Source of the DNA: an uncultured Pelagibacteraceae bacterium
GTDB taxonomy: Bacteria; Pseudomonadota; Alphaproteobacteria; Pelagibacterales; Pelagibacteraceae
Assembly (NCBI GenBank): GCA_905620505.1
Contig: CAJQTN010000027.1
Span: 1-48,347 of the forward strand
Direction of reading: 5' to 3'
Length of the DNA stretch: 48,347 nt
Below the pieces are notes generated by a model that was not told the origin of the DNA, did no database searches, and worked only from the letters and a program-made list of their open reading frames with translations. A program made the translations under genes and the position numbers. Shown one piece after another: positions 1-8,179 of the stretch; positions within the stretch are counted from its first letter, which is position 1; every line of letters begins with the position of its first letter.

Positions 1-651
1 ATAAAATAAACTTTTTACAGATACTGATCTATCAATATTAGACATATTTTTTTTAACAAATGGGTGCTCGCAATAAGTAATATTTGAGTGCAATAACTTT
101 ATGGCTATTTCTGAATGAGATGAAATGTTGCTAGATCTAATTTTTATTTTTTTTAATTTTGATATATTATATAAAGCTGGACCTTGTAAATAATGAATTT
201 TAGTTCCAAAAACAAAATTATATATTAAATTATATAGTGAGCTTAAGAGTAGCCTTGAATTAGAATATTTTTCTAGATTAGATTTGTAAAATATTACAAA
301 GTCTGCTTTATTTTTAATAAATTTTGTATAATCTAAAAAAGGTAAATCGTAATCTGAGGGAATCATTGTTAAATATTTTGTTCTACATAAAGCTAAGCCT
401 TTTCTAAATATTTCTCCTTGGCCTTGATTCTTTTTAAAATTTATTAGAGTTACTTTTTTTGATTTTTTATTTTTCATAAAAGTATTTAATAATTCCAGAG
501 TTTTGTCTGTGGACCCATCATTAACAAGTAAAAAACAATTGTTTCTATTTTTGCTGAGATTAATGTATTTCGATAAATCTTTTAAAAAAAGTTTTAAGCT
601 TTTAAAATTTTTACTTTCTTCATTAAAGAAAGGGATGACAAATGTTATCAT
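1..651 (-). CDS. Family 2 glycosyltransferase, partial (C-terminus outside window)
   Basis: The reading frame opens with ATG at 651 and stays open for 217 codons to the window edge, so the C-terminus is missing. The N-terminus MITFVIPFFNEE, then VNDGSTDKT near residue 47 and NQGQGEIFRKGL near residue 80, are the nucleotide-sugar-binding elements of a GT-A fold GT2 enzyme. MIPSDYD near residue 100 is in the place of the DxD metal site. The protein should transfer a sugar from a nucleotide donor to a polysaccharide or lipid acceptor at the cytoplasmic face; donor and acceptor cannot be told. It reads in the same direction as the deoxysugar-type genes that precede it in transcription order, which supports a surface-glycan role. 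No transmembrane tail is visible in the part present. Confidence 0.85.
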   Translation of the reverse strand, partial: MITFVIPFFNEESKNFKSLKLFLKDLSKYINLSKNRNNCFLLVNDGSTDKTLELLNTFMKNKKSKKVTLINFKKNQGQGEIFRKGLALCRTKYLTMIPSDYDLPFLDYTKFIKNKADFVIFYKSNLEKYSNSRLLLSSLYNLIYNFVFGTKIHYLQGPALYNISKLKKIKIRSSNISSHSEIAIKLLHSNITYCEHPFVKKNMSNIDRSVSVKSLFY

Positions 652-789
652 GATATAGTCATTTATAAGCTTTTGTAGTTTGATATGTTTCTACTGTTTT
701 AAGTGAGCAAATTCTATACTTTATTTAAAACGTTTTATGCTACTTGTTTTTAATCAACTAAACCGTGGCAATTAATCAAAAAATAATTT

Positions 790-1665
790 TTATAACTTAT
801 AATTTTTAGCAATTATCCTGATGGATTCTGAAACCGGTTTAAATTTATGATTTATTGATTTTTTCAGCTTTATACAATTCATCGAAGTGTTTAATGGTCT
901 TTTCTTAAAATTAGGCAAGTCTTGTAGGTTAATTTTTTTAACAAATTTATTATTAATATTAAGGGCTTTTGCTAAACTTATATTCAGATCATATCTAGAA
1001 TAAATTTCATCTGAGCAAACATTTACAATTCCTTTTAAATTACTTAATTGAATTTTATTGATCACTTCTGTTAAATCATGAATTAATGTCGGGCAAAAAT
1101 ATTGGTCGGTAGCAGCTGATACTTCTTTTTTTTTAATTAATAATTTTGCAGATTGGTCTAACAATGTTCCGTCACCTTTTTTTAAACCAAAAATTTTTCC
1201 AAGTCTTAAAACTAATATATCTTTAGAAATTTTTTTTATTTTTTCTTCTACTTCTTTTTTTTGTTTTCCATAAACAGTTGTTGGGTTTGTTTTATCTAAA
1301 TCTGAATTAATGGCCTTGTTCCCTTGAAATACATAATCGCTAGATAAAAAAATAATTTTGATTGGAGTTTTAGATAATTCTTTTATTATTTTTAATGGAG
1401 CTTTGACGTTTAATTTATAAGAGTCCTTTGGATTTTTTTCACAAAATCCAATAAGGGGTTGTGCTGCAGTTATAATGACCGACTTATGCCCTGTCTCAAA
1501 TAATTTTAGTTTTTTTATATCTGAATTACAGATATCAAAATATTTATTTTTAAAGTTTTTATTTTTGAAATATGTTCCGATAGAATTGGGATACTTCTTT
1601 CTATACATTTCTAGCAAATGCTTTCCGATATATCCACTTGCTCCAATGATTGCAGTTTTTAACAT
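790..1665 (-). CDS. RmlD-like NAD(P)-dependent sugar-nucleotide reductase
   Basis: This 291-residue protein has a Rossmann dinucleotide-binding start (GASGYIGKHLL, residues 8-18), the SSDYVFQG segment near residue 108 and the YGKQKKE Tyr-x-x-x-Lys catalytic pair near residue 132. All are typical of the extended SDR/RmlD_sub_bind family, and the length suits dTDP-4-dehydrorhamnose reductase (about 290-300). The likely reaction is NAD(P)H-dependent reduction of a 4-keto sugar nucleotide in the cytoplasm. No rmlA, rmlB or rmlC is in the window, so the exact sugar is unknown. It starts 13 nt after the stop of the Gfo/Idh/MocA gene and is probably cotranscribed with it. It could also be an NAD-dependent epimerase. 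Confidence 0.75.
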   Translation of the reverse strand: MLKTAIIGASGYIGKHLLEMYRKKYPNSIGTYFKNKNFKNKYFDICNSDIKKLKLFETGHKSVIITAAQPLIGFCEKNPKDSYKLNVKAPLKIIKELSKTPIKIIFLSSDYVFQGNKAINSDLDKTNPTTVYGKQKKEVEEKIKKISKDILVLRLGKIFGLKKGDGTLLDQSAKLLIKKKEVSAATDQYFCPTLIHDLTEVINKIQLSNLKGIVNVCSDEIYSRYDLNISLAKALNINNKFVKKINLQDLPNFKKRPLNTSMNCIKLKKSINHKFKPVSESIRIIAKNYKL

Positions 1666-1678
1666 TTATATTTATTGA

Positions 1679-2725
1679 TTAAATTTTCTTAAATCTCCAA
1701 ATATTTTCTATGATTTTAAGATCTATCATGGCATCTGACCCAGGATTTAAGGATTTTTTATTTAATTTAATTGTTTTTATAAATTCATCAGCTTGACACT
1801 TAAAGGCCCAAGAAAAATTTTTTAAAGTTATTTTTTTTTTTGTATTATTGTTAGAGTTGTATATCTCAATTTCGCAACATTTTTTTTTTAACAACGCGGG
1901 TGGGAAACTTAATTTTACTATTCCCTTCATAAAATAAATTTCTATAGTTTCGTCCCATATATTATAATTTGATCTACCGGTTTCCAGCGAACAAAGAGTA
2001 TTATCTACTTTAAATACTACTATACGACCGTTCATTTTAGATAGATTTGTAAACTCAATTTTAAGATCTTTATTAAATAAATATCTAATTAAATTTAAAT
2101 CGTGGCAATAAGTATTTAGATACCCAGAGTAGTGTTTTCTGTCTTTATTTTTTATCCATTTTGGTGAAATCGACCAACGTGGAATATTTTTAGGAACTTT
2201 TTCTTTTGATTTAATGTAGTTTTTAGGGTTGCAATAAGAATCTCCCATAAAATTATGAACTCTTACAAAGTTTATTTCTCCCAATTTATTAGATTTTACT
2301 AAGGTTTTTAAAATTTTTTTTGCTTTAACAACGCCGCTATCGTACCTCTTCATGTAGCCAACCACGTACTTAACCTTATTTATTCTTGCTAGATCAACTA
2401 GTTTTTTTGCTTGCTCATAAGTGTGCGCACTAGGTTTTTCAGTAAAAATATGTTTTTTTTCTTTAATGCAGTCAAGTGCTATAGGTCCAGTATTCTGTTT
2501 CCCAGTTATTATTATAACTGCTTCAATATCTTTGTTTTTTAAAAGTTCCTGATGACTACTATATGTGTTTTTAATTTGAAATTTTTTTGCAACTTTTTCT
2601 CTTAATTTTTTTCTAAAATCCGCTAACGCAATAACTTCACAGCTCTTATTGTCTGTGTAGTTTGGTATGTGACATACTTGGCTAATAAGTCCGGCTCCAA
2701 CTATTCCAATTTTAATTTTTTTCAT
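1679..2725 (-). CDS. Gfo/Idh/MocA family oxidoreductase
   Basis: The 348-residue protein begins with IGIVGAGLISQVCHIPNY, an N-terminal Rossmann fold, and has EKPSAHTYEQA near residue 96. EKP is the family signature, whose lysine is catalytic. The length is usual for the family. Members oxidise or reduce sugars, sugar nucleotides or inositols with NAD(P). Its place between an RmlD-like reductase and a sugar methyltransferase-like gene suggests nucleotide-sugar modification for a surface glycan. The start is 2 nt from the stop of the upstream methyltransferase gene, so translation is probably coupled. The substrate cannot be predicted from the sequence. Confidence 0.8.
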   Translation of the reverse strand: MKKIKIGIVGAGLISQVCHIPNYTDNKSCEVIALADFRKKLREKVAKKFQIKNTYSSHQELLKNKDIEAVIIITGKQNTGPIALDCIKEKKHIFTEKPSAHTYEQAKKLVDLARINKVKYVVGYMKRYDSGVVKAKKILKTLVKSNKLGEINFVRVHNFMGDSYCNPKNYIKSKEKVPKNIPRWSISPKWIKNKDRKHYSGYLNTYCHDLNLIRYLFNKDLKIEFTNLSKMNGRIVVFKVDNTLCSLETGRSNYNIWDETIEIYFMKGIVKLSFPPALLKKKCCEIEIYNSNNNTKKKITLKNFSWAFKCQADEFIKTIKLNKKSLNPGSDAMIDLKIIENIWRFKKI

Positions 2726-2727
2726 TA

Positions 2728-3984
2728 TTAAGTATTTTCTTTGGTTATAATTTTTATTTCAGGTAAAATTGATATAAATTTTCCCCCTTTTTTCAAGTAT
2801 TCATGATTGTCAGAAATAATTTTCTCAGCATGCACCCATGCAAGTATGAAAGTATAGTCTGGCATCTTTTCAAGTATTTTTTTTGTTGGAATGACTTGAA
2901 TTAGATCACCTGGAGTATATTTATTAACTTTTTGAAAATGATCATCGAAAATATATTTAATCTTATCTCCAAGATTAAACTCTGTGACTAAAGTTGTTCC
3001 ACTTCTGGCGGCTCCATAGCCTGCAATTTCTTTTTTTTCTAACACCAATTTCTTAATTAATTCTTTTAATTGCTCATTAATTATATTGAGTTTTTTTGAA
3101 AAAGATTTAATTTTTTCTATTTGATCGAACTTATTTTCTCTTTCATATTCAATAAGGGTTTTTACACTTTTATCAATATTATTTGGTCCGTTTATAAATT
3201 GAGCTACTCCAACAATTGAACCTCCCTGAAAAGAGTTTCTTTCAACATAGATTAGTTCAAGGTTAAATTTTTTTAAAAATATCTCTAAAGATATTAGTGA
3301 GTGGTGAGACAGATGTTCGTGTATTACTGTGCCTAATAATGTTTTTTCAATTATATCTACTAAATATGAAACCTCAAAAACAAAGATTCCATCTTTTGAC
3401 ATTAAATTTGTAATAGATTTTGTTAGTTCTATCATCTTATCTGCGTGTGCAAATGCATTGAAACAATTTATCACTTTAGACTTACCGTATTCATCTACGA
3501 CTTTTTTGGATAGTTCTTCGGTTAAAAATTTATCAATGGTTTTAATTCCCAAATCATTTGCTTCTTTTGCAATTTCTTTAGACGGATCAATTCCAAGAAC
3601 TTGCATTTTTTGATTTTTGTATCCTTGCAATAATGTTCCGTCATTACTTCCCACATCTATTACTAGGCTTTTTTCACTAATTTTATATTTTTTACAAACT
3701 CTTTGAGCTACATCATGCAAATGAGCGACTATAGTTTTAACCAAGCCTGATCTAAATGTATAATTTGCCCATAATATATCTTGGTCAACAACATCCAAAA
3801 TTTGCACATGATAACAAGATTTACACATATAAATATCTATCGGAAAAAACTCAAAATCTTTATTAGAATTTTTGTTTTCTAAATATTTTTCTGTTAACGG
3901 AATTTTTTTTAACGGTATAGCTAGTTCTAAATTTGTACTTTCGCATAGCCTACAATTAGTTCTGTGATAAAAATTTTTAGGCAA
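2728..3984 (-). CDS. SAM-dependent C-methyltransferase with zinc-binding N-terminus
   Basis: The 418-residue protein has three recognisable parts. An N-terminal zinc-binding module has CRLC (residues 11-14) and CKSC near residue 54. A central Rossmann methyltransferase domain has VIDVGSNDGTLLQGY near residue 108. A C-terminal domain with IAGYGAARSGTTL near residue 320 matches the Methyltransf_13/Methyltransf_11/Methyltransf_14 architecture. Characterised relatives of this architecture are NDP-4-keto-6-deoxysugar C-methyltransferases, which fits the neighbouring reductases. It is read first in the run 3984 to 1 after the large membrane protein and is tightly packed with the Gfo/Idh/MocA gene. 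The sugar substrate is inferred only from the family. Confidence 0.8.
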   Translation of the reverse strand: MPKNFYHRTNCRLCESTNLELAIPLKKIPLTEKYLENKNSNKDFEFFPIDIYMCKSCYHVQILDVVDQDILWANYTFRSGLVKTIVAHLHDVAQRVCKKYKISEKSLVIDVGSNDGTLLQGYKNQKMQVLGIDPSKEIAKEANDLGIKTIDKFLTEELSKKVVDEYGKSKVINCFNAFAHADKMIELTKSITNLMSKDGIFVFEVSYLVDIIEKTLLGTVIHEHLSHHSLISLEIFLKKFNLELIYVERNSFQGGSIVGVAQFINGPNNIDKSVKTLIEYERENKFDQIEKIKSFSKKLNIINEQLKELIKKLVLEKKEIAGYGAARSGTTLVTEFNLGDKIKYIFDDHFQKVNKYTPGDLIQVIPTKKILEKMPDYTFILAWVHAEKIISDNHEYLKKGGKFISILPEIKIITKENT

Positions 3985-4037
3985 GAGATTACAACTTTTA
4001 TTTCTATATTTTTATTTTTAAGTATTTATAGTATTAT

Positions 4038-5708
4038 TTAAAGAATTTTATAGAGAAAAATTTTATTATTATTACATTTTCCACATATAAACTCTAAATT
4101 AGTATTCTGAATTTTAAAGGATGAAATAACATACTTTGCACCTATAATTTTAGCTTCTTTAAAGTCAATTAATAAATTATTTTTATCGTTATAAAAAACA
4201 TAAACCCTATTTCCCATAATGTCATAGTAGTTTTTTAAACCTTCGTTTTTCTCTAATTCTTTAGCTATTATTTTTCGAAAGCGTATTTTATAATTTAATG
4301 GGTAAATAGTATGATAGCCATCTATTACTCTTAGATCGTTCATTACAGCTATCATAGGATCAAGCCCAATAGACATAACTCTATTCTCTTTTACAATTGA
4401 TTTAATGTATCCGTAAGTTTTAAATTTATAATAACCATCAAATGTGAAAGGTGACTCTAGTTTTGAAAACTTAATTTCTTTTTTATAATTTTTTTTATCA
4501 ATAAGAAAATTTTTTAATTCTATAAGATTATCTTTTTCTATAATAATTTTTTTTAATTCTATATACTTAGAGTGATCGTAAAGAGAGTTTTTTATTAATA
4601 TTTTTGTAGCTTCAAATATTGGATAATATAAATGAATTGTAATGATAGTAATAATAGATAAAAAATAAGTGAACTTTTTTAAGTATAAATTTTTTAAATA
4701 ATTTAAATTATAAAATAAAATTATACAAATTATTAAATCTAAACTTCTGTCTATTCTTTGGAAATTATAACCTTTAATAAATTCTAAAAAAAAAAAAATA
4801 TAATTTTTAAATAAAGGATTTATATAAAAACTAAAAATATATATGAAAATAAAAGATATAGATAAAAAAATAATTTTCTTTTCTTTAAGAAAAAAAGATA
4901 AAAACAATGTAAAACTAAATAAAATTATTTTTGGAAAGAAATATATTTTTGTATAATTTGTGATATTTGTAACGCTGTCTAGTAAACCATCAAGACCATA
5001 CGTATTGTTATTTACTCTGTGACTTTCTGTTATGTCAATTACACTTAATATTATTGGTAGACCGGCAATAGTTATACTGAGAGTGATTAATATAAAATAA
5101 TATAATTGAATTCGTATATTTTTTAATGATTGACTTATTAAAATTGAAATTGGTATTAATATAATTAAAGCTAAATAATCTCTTGCTAGATCGCTGTTTA
5201 ATCCAATTAAAAAAAAGATAAAAAAATGTTTTATCTTTAGGTTTTGTTTCCATATTAATAAATAAAGTAAATAAGGCATTGTGGTAAGACCAAACCCCAT
5301 TCTATGTTCTAAATGTATAATGCTTGAATAAACTATCGCAGAAATAAAACTATTAAACCTTTGTTTTGTAAGAGACTTTGCTAAAAGGTAAAAAGAAAAA
5401 TATGATAATATTTTCTTTAAGATCTCACTAAAAAAATAAAATTCTTTATCCTCTAGAACTAAATGTAATAAGTTGAATGGATAGAATATTGTTTCAATAT
5501 AAAACCATTTAATTTCTCCAGACAAAAAATTGCCAGCCGCTGTAAAATCTCCATTAATTATTTTACCAATTATGTGATCATTTACTGCAGTAATATCTAA
5601 ATTGTCGTGAGGACTAATAACAACCCCATTAAATATTAATAACGATGACAGATAATAAGTGGAAATAATTATTAGTGACAATATGTGTAAATTATAATTT
5701 TTCTTCAT
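4038..5708 (-). CDS. Polytopic membrane protein, DUF6044/YfhO-like
   Basis: A 556-residue protein with about ten hydrophobic helices, in the first two thirds, followed by a soluble C-terminal region of roughly 190 residues. The first loop after helix 1 contains SPHDNLD, acidic residues where GT-C-type glycosyltransferases carry catalytic aspartates, and the region near residue 65 (EIKWFYIETIFYPFNLLHL) is also reminiscent of YfhO/DUF6044 proteins. The likely place is the inner membrane, with a possible role in lipid-linked sugar transfer or O-antigen assembly. This is an inference from topology and from neighbours. The gene is one of the most A/T-rich in the window. I do not recognise a specific function. 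Confidence 0.55.
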   Translation of the reverse strand: MKKNYNLHILSLIIISTYYLSSLLIFNGVVISPHDNLDITAVNDHIIGKIINGDFTAAGNFLSGEIKWFYIETIFYPFNLLHLVLEDKEFYFFSEILKKILSYFSFYLLAKSLTKQRFNSFISAIVYSSIIHLEHRMGFGLTTMPYLLYLLIWKQNLKIKHFFIFFLIGLNSDLARDYLALIILIPISILISQSLKNIRIQLYYFILITLSITIAGLPIILSVIDITESHRVNNNTYGLDGLLDSVTNITNYTKIYFFPKIILFSFTLFLSFFLKEKKIIFLSISFIFIYIFSFYINPLFKNYIFFFLEFIKGYNFQRIDRSLDLIICIILFYNLNYLKNLYLKKFTYFLSIITIITIHLYYPIFEATKILIKNSLYDHSKYIELKKIIIEKDNLIELKNFLIDKKNYKKEIKFSKLESPFTFDGYYKFKTYGYIKSIVKENRVMSIGLDPMIAVMNDLRVIDGYHTIYPLNYKIRFRKIIAKELEKNEGLKNYYDIMGNRVYVFYNDKNNLLIDFKEAKIIGAKYVISSFKIQNTNLEFICGKCNNNKIFLYKIL

Positions 5709-5783
5709 AATTATTTACATGTTTACTTTATGTTGGTTGATAGCTAAATTTACAATCAATTACAACGTGTTATACATTAATTG

Positions 5784-6293
5784 ATGATTGAAAAACCTGC
5801 TGCATATTTAGATAGAGATGGAGTAATAAATTATGACTACGGTTATATATTTAAATTTGAAGATTTTAAGTTAAGGCCTGGTGTTCTCGAAGGTTTAAAA
5901 TATTTAAAAGAGAACAGTTTTAGAATTTTTATTGTTACCAATCAATCGGGAATAGCTAGAGGTTTTTTTACAGAAAAGGATTTAAATGTATTGCATAGTA
6001 AATTCAAAAAAAAATTAATGAAACATAAAATAAAAATAGATGATATAAAATTTTGTCCTTATCATCCAAATGGAATAATCAAAAAATTTGCTAAAAAACA
6101 CAAAAGTAGAAAACCGGATAATCTAATGGTGAAACAATTATTTAAAAAATGGCCAACAGATATTAAGAAAAGTTTTATGATAGGTGATAAAAAATCTGAT
6201 AAGTTGTGTGCAAAAAAAAGTGGATTATATTTTGAGTTTGCTAAAAAAAATTTTTTTAATCAGATTAGGAATATTTTAAAAAAAAATATTTAA
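5784..6293 (+). CDS. HAD-IIIA phosphatase, GmhB/HisB-N-like
   Basis: The product has HAD motif I (YLDRDGVIN, near residue 8), motif II (VTNQSGIARG near residue 52) and a C-terminal motif III/IV (MIGDKKSDKL near residue 132). This order and the length of about 169 residues match D-glycero-D-manno-heptose-1,7-bisphosphate 7-phosphatase (GmhB). ATG at 5784 is chosen over the adjacent in-frame TTG at 5781. The family's zinc loop is only half present: CPYHP is there, but the later CxC pair before RKP is replaced by HKS. It converges on the GmhA-like gene, whose stop lies 3 nt away, and both would act in ADP- or GDP-heptose supply. Another sugar-phosphate phosphatase role is possible. Confidence 0.75.
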   Translation: MIEKPAAYLDRDGVINYDYGYIFKFEDFKLRPGVLEGLKYLKENSFRIFIVTNQSGIARGFFTEKDLNVLHSKFKKKLMKHKIKIDDIKFCPYHPNGIIKKFAKKHKSRKPDNLMVKQLFKKWPTDIKKSFMIGDKKSDKLCAKKSGLYFEFAKKNFFNQIRNILKKNI

Positions 6294-6296
6294 GTT

Positions 6297-6857
6297 CTAG
6301 CTTATTTTATTTAGTTTAATTAAATCACAAATGCTTAATAGCCATATTTGATGTGTGTTTTCTATGTGGTTATATATATTGCTATCAACCCATAAATTTA
6401 TATCACCTAATTTAGAGAGTGGATTATTTTTCTTGTCTCCAGTCAAAGTAATAATTTTTGAAATTTTTTTTCTTTTTGCTGCACGGCAAGCGTTCAACAT
6501 ATTTTTTGATTTTCCACTAGAAGAAATTAATATTACAATATCTCCTTTGTCTGCATAAAACTCGATAGCTTTTTCTATCCATTTTTCATAACCATAGTCA
6601 TTTGAAAAACAAGTAATCAAATCAGCCTCATTAAAATTTATAGCTTTTACTTTTACATTTTTTGTTAAATCTACACTTACATGACTGGCTATCGCGGCAC
6701 TACCTCCGTTTCCAAAAATTAATACTCTTGAATTTGTTTTTTTGGCTTTTATTATTACGTCTTTAATATTAATAATTTTATTAAATGTTTTCTCATCAGG
6801 AAAAATTCTGGAGCATAGTGTTTCTAAATAATTTTTAATTTTTTCTTTTTCTGACAT
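6297..6857 (-). CDS. gmhA: SIS-domain phosphoheptose isomerase, GmhA-like
   Basis: The 186-residue protein has the sugar-isomerase (SIS) phosphate-binding segment FGNGGSAAIASHVSVDL near residue 48, ISSSGKSKNM near residue 110 and a C-terminal HIENTHQIW near residue 165. The last resembles the Gln/Glu-x-x-x-His active-site helix of GmhA. The length is close to E. coli GmhA (about 190). It should convert sedoheptulose-7-phosphate to D-glycero-D-manno-heptose-7-phosphate in the cytoplasm, the first step of heptose synthesis. The partner phosphatase gene is the convergent neighbour; no HddA kinase or HddC/HldE gene is in the window. The SIS assignment is firm; the GmhA assignment is likely. Confidence 0.75.
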   Translation of the reverse strand: MSEKEKIKNYLETLCSRIFPDEKTFNKIINIKDVIIKAKKTNSRVLIFGNGGSAAIASHVSVDLTKNVKVKAINFNEADLITCFSNDYGYEKWIEKAIEFYADKGDIVILISSSGKSKNMLNACRAAKRKKISKIITLTGDKKNNPLSKLGDINLWVDSNIYNHIENTHQIWLLSICDLIKLNKIS

Positions 6858-6915
6858 ATGTTGAATTTATAATAGAGATTATTGAATTTAGTAAGGTAAT
6901 TTAAAAAAAAATTTA

Positions 6916-6943
6916 TTGTATCTTCTCAAATTAGCATTATATT
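6916..6943 (+). promoter_or_regulatory. Putative sigma-70 promoter of ssrA
   Basis: TTGTAT at 6916-6921 is separated by 16 nt from TATATT at 6938-6943. Transcription would start near 6950, just before the tmRNA acceptor piece. The gap between the minus-strand gmhA start (6857) and ssrA otherwise holds no recognisable element. Confidence 0.5.
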
Positions 6944-7122
6944 AAATATGTTGGTTTTCCAACTATGACGATAAACGAATTTCGTAATAACCATCACGGA
7001 CGTGGGGGCAGTACCCACCACCTCCACCATCTGCAACTTATGGGGGTGAATTAGGATCGACGGGTGTCTAAAGGTTTTTTTTTCGTTCGAGATAGTTCCG
7101 ACGTAACGGGCTAATTTTAAAT

Positions 7123-7152
7123 GCTAACGAAAGTTACGCAATTGCTGCATAA
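7123..7152 (+). other. ssrA: tmRNA proteolysis-tag reading frame (ANESYAIAA, stop)
   Basis: Nine codons starting GCT encode ANESYAIAA followed by TAA at 7150-7152. The hydrophobic A-x-A-A end is the usual degradation signal read by ClpXP and related proteases. GCT at 7123 is taken as the resume codon because an alanine resume codon and this tag length are typical; upstream codons in the same frame are open, so the exact resume point is inferred. An A/T-rich hairpin directly overlaps and follows the stop, as in other tmRNAs. Confidence 0.85.
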
Positions 7153-7178
7153 TTAACTTTTAGTTAATTATAATAGCA

Positions 7179-7210
7179 CGGTCTGGGGCACCGGGTAACA
7201 GAACGCCCCT
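7179..7210 (+). repeat. ssrA-type pseudoknot, copy A (within ssrA)
   Basis: This is the reference copy of a four-member family. Stem 1 is CGGT (7179-7182) with ACCG (7190-7193). Stem 2 is GGGGC (7185-7189), inside the stem 1 loop, with GCCCC (7205-7209). The joining loop GGTAACAGAAC is conserved in copy B and almost conserved in D. The arrangement is a standard H-type pseudoknot at the 3' end of the tmRNA coding piece. Further copies lie near 8264, 11382 and 11503. Confidence 0.8.
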
Positions 7211-7266
7211 TACAGATACGTGATTGCATAAGTACTTCAACACTTTTTAAGTAAACGTGAACTCTA

Positions 7267-7289
7267 TTCACACATAGCACACAATTTCA
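7267..7289 (+). repeat. Operator-like 23-nt repeat, copy downstream of ssrA
   Basis: A TTCACAC half and a CACAATTTCA half, joined by six bases with AG in the middle, match 19 of 23 positions at 8182-8204. The two copies are in the same orientation and bracket the secreted HExxH gene at 7317-8156. This suggests duplication or insertion rather than chance, but a computed alignment is needed. Confidence 0.5.
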
Positions 7290-7316
7290 GTTAAAGTTTT
7301 TAAAACTTTTGCACAA

Positions 7317-8156
7317 TTAATCTTTGGTACAATCCATTGGTGATGTACTGAGATTATTTTTTTCGATAAATATATCTAAAGCTTTAATTCTATTCGGTAT
7401 TGCTTTGAGAATTTTTTTTTTTATACCTTTTCTATCTGTGCATCTGACTGCCACCCAAAAAGGTATAGTTTCTGCAACATCTTCACCGAAAGACGTTATT
7501 GCATATTTAGTGATGTTCATTTGATCGTCTATTATAGCTTGTATCCATACATCATCTAGAACTAGCTTGGTATCAATTGATAAATGAGATGCTTCATGCA
7601 TCACTATTAAATCAGTTTTAGCTCCTCTGCTTTGCGGATAAACAAAGAATTGATTTAAAATTGGATCTGCCCACCATCTATTATTGCCCTTTGCAATTAT
7701 TATCTTTTTAATTCCCGAGCTCTTTTGTCTAAGAACTTCAAAAAGGGCTGGTGATTCTTCTCTTAGAAACAAAGGAATTTGCCCAATAGTTTTTGCATAA
7801 GTTAATGCTAACTTCTCGGCCTTTTCAGAATTTTTTGCATAATCAGTATCAACATAAATATTAATTACATGTCCGGAGTTATAAATTGCATGAAAAACAT
7901 ACGCATCATAAAGATATGTCTTTCTTTTTCCTGATAGATTTTCTCGATTTGGTCTACCGGATGTTGACAAAAACTCTTTACCTTCTGATTTTCTTATAAA
8001 TTTTAGTTCTTTAAAATCTGTTGGATCATTTTTTTTAATAACTGAACCTAAATCTGATTGATTTTTGAATGTGTATTTTCTATCTTTATATGTTCCAGCA
8101 TTAGCATTCCCAATGAACAACAAACCCAGAACTATGATCGCTAAAAGTTTTTTCAT
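7317..8156 (-). CDS. Secreted putative zinc metallopeptidase (HExxH)
   Basis: The start is placed at ATG 8156, seven codons inside the longest frame, because it gives a clean Sec signal peptide (MKKLLAIIVLGLLFIGNANA, cleavage after residue 20). The product is 279 residues. MHEASH at 186-191 is a HExxH zinc-binding motif, and FGEDVAET at 223-230 offers a glutamate about 34 residues later as a possible third ligand, as in gluzincins. No standard peptidase family is recognised. It is likely periplasmic or exported. The gene converges on ssrA and is divergent from a repeated promoter/pseudoknot cassette at 8180-8293. Its first 38 nt are almost identical to those of the gene at 10085-11272. Confidence 0.6.
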   Translation of the reverse strand: MKKLLAIIVLGLLFIGNANAGTYKDRKYTFKNQSDLGSVIKKNDPTDFKELKFIRKSEGKEFLSTSGRPNRENLSGKRKTYLYDAYVFHAIYNSGHVINIYVDTDYAKNSEKAEKLALTYAKTIGQIPLFLREESPALFEVLRQKSSGIKKIIIAKGNNRWWADPILNQFFVYPQSRGAKTDLIVMHEASHLSIDTKLVLDDVWIQAIIDDQMNITKYAITSFGEDVAETIPFWVAVRCTDRKGIKKKILKAIPNRIKALDIFIEKNNLSTSPMDCTKD

Positions 8157-8179
8157 GTTGCAAGATCCTATCATAAATC

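Larger units (their letters stand above)
6950..7213 (+). ncRNA. ssrA: Circularly permuted two-piece tmRNA (ssrA)
   Basis: The gene is permuted as in alphaproteobacteria: the 3' acceptor half comes first. The acceptor piece has a T-arm (GTGGG 7002-7006, 7-nt loop, CCCAC 7014-7018), the 3' acceptor strand CACCTCC (7019-7025) and encoded ACCA ending at 7029. After a 12-nt spacer the coding piece begins GGGGGTG (7042-7048), which pairs over 7 bp with the acceptor strand. The third pair is G7044-T7023, the G3-U70 identity element for AlaRS. GGATCGACGGG follows, typical of tmRNA 5' ends. The tag frame lies at 7123-7152, an A/T hairpin at about 7152-7171, and a terminal H-type pseudoknot at 7179-7209. 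The outer ends (6950, 7213) are estimated. The RNA rescues stalled ribosomes with SmpB. Confidence 0.93.

Noticed and set aside
1475-1678. Plus-strand ORF opposite the RmlD-like gene, and similar antisense ORFs in ftsZ, ligA, murE-murF and rpoD
   Set aside because: They lie inside well-supported genes, show no domain motifs, and their composition follows from the opposite strand.
7300-7316. A/T-only inverted repeat between ssrA and the gene at 7317 (about 7291-7310) as a rho-independent terminator
   Set aside because: There is no G/C in the stem, and chance A/T palindromes are very frequent in this DNA.
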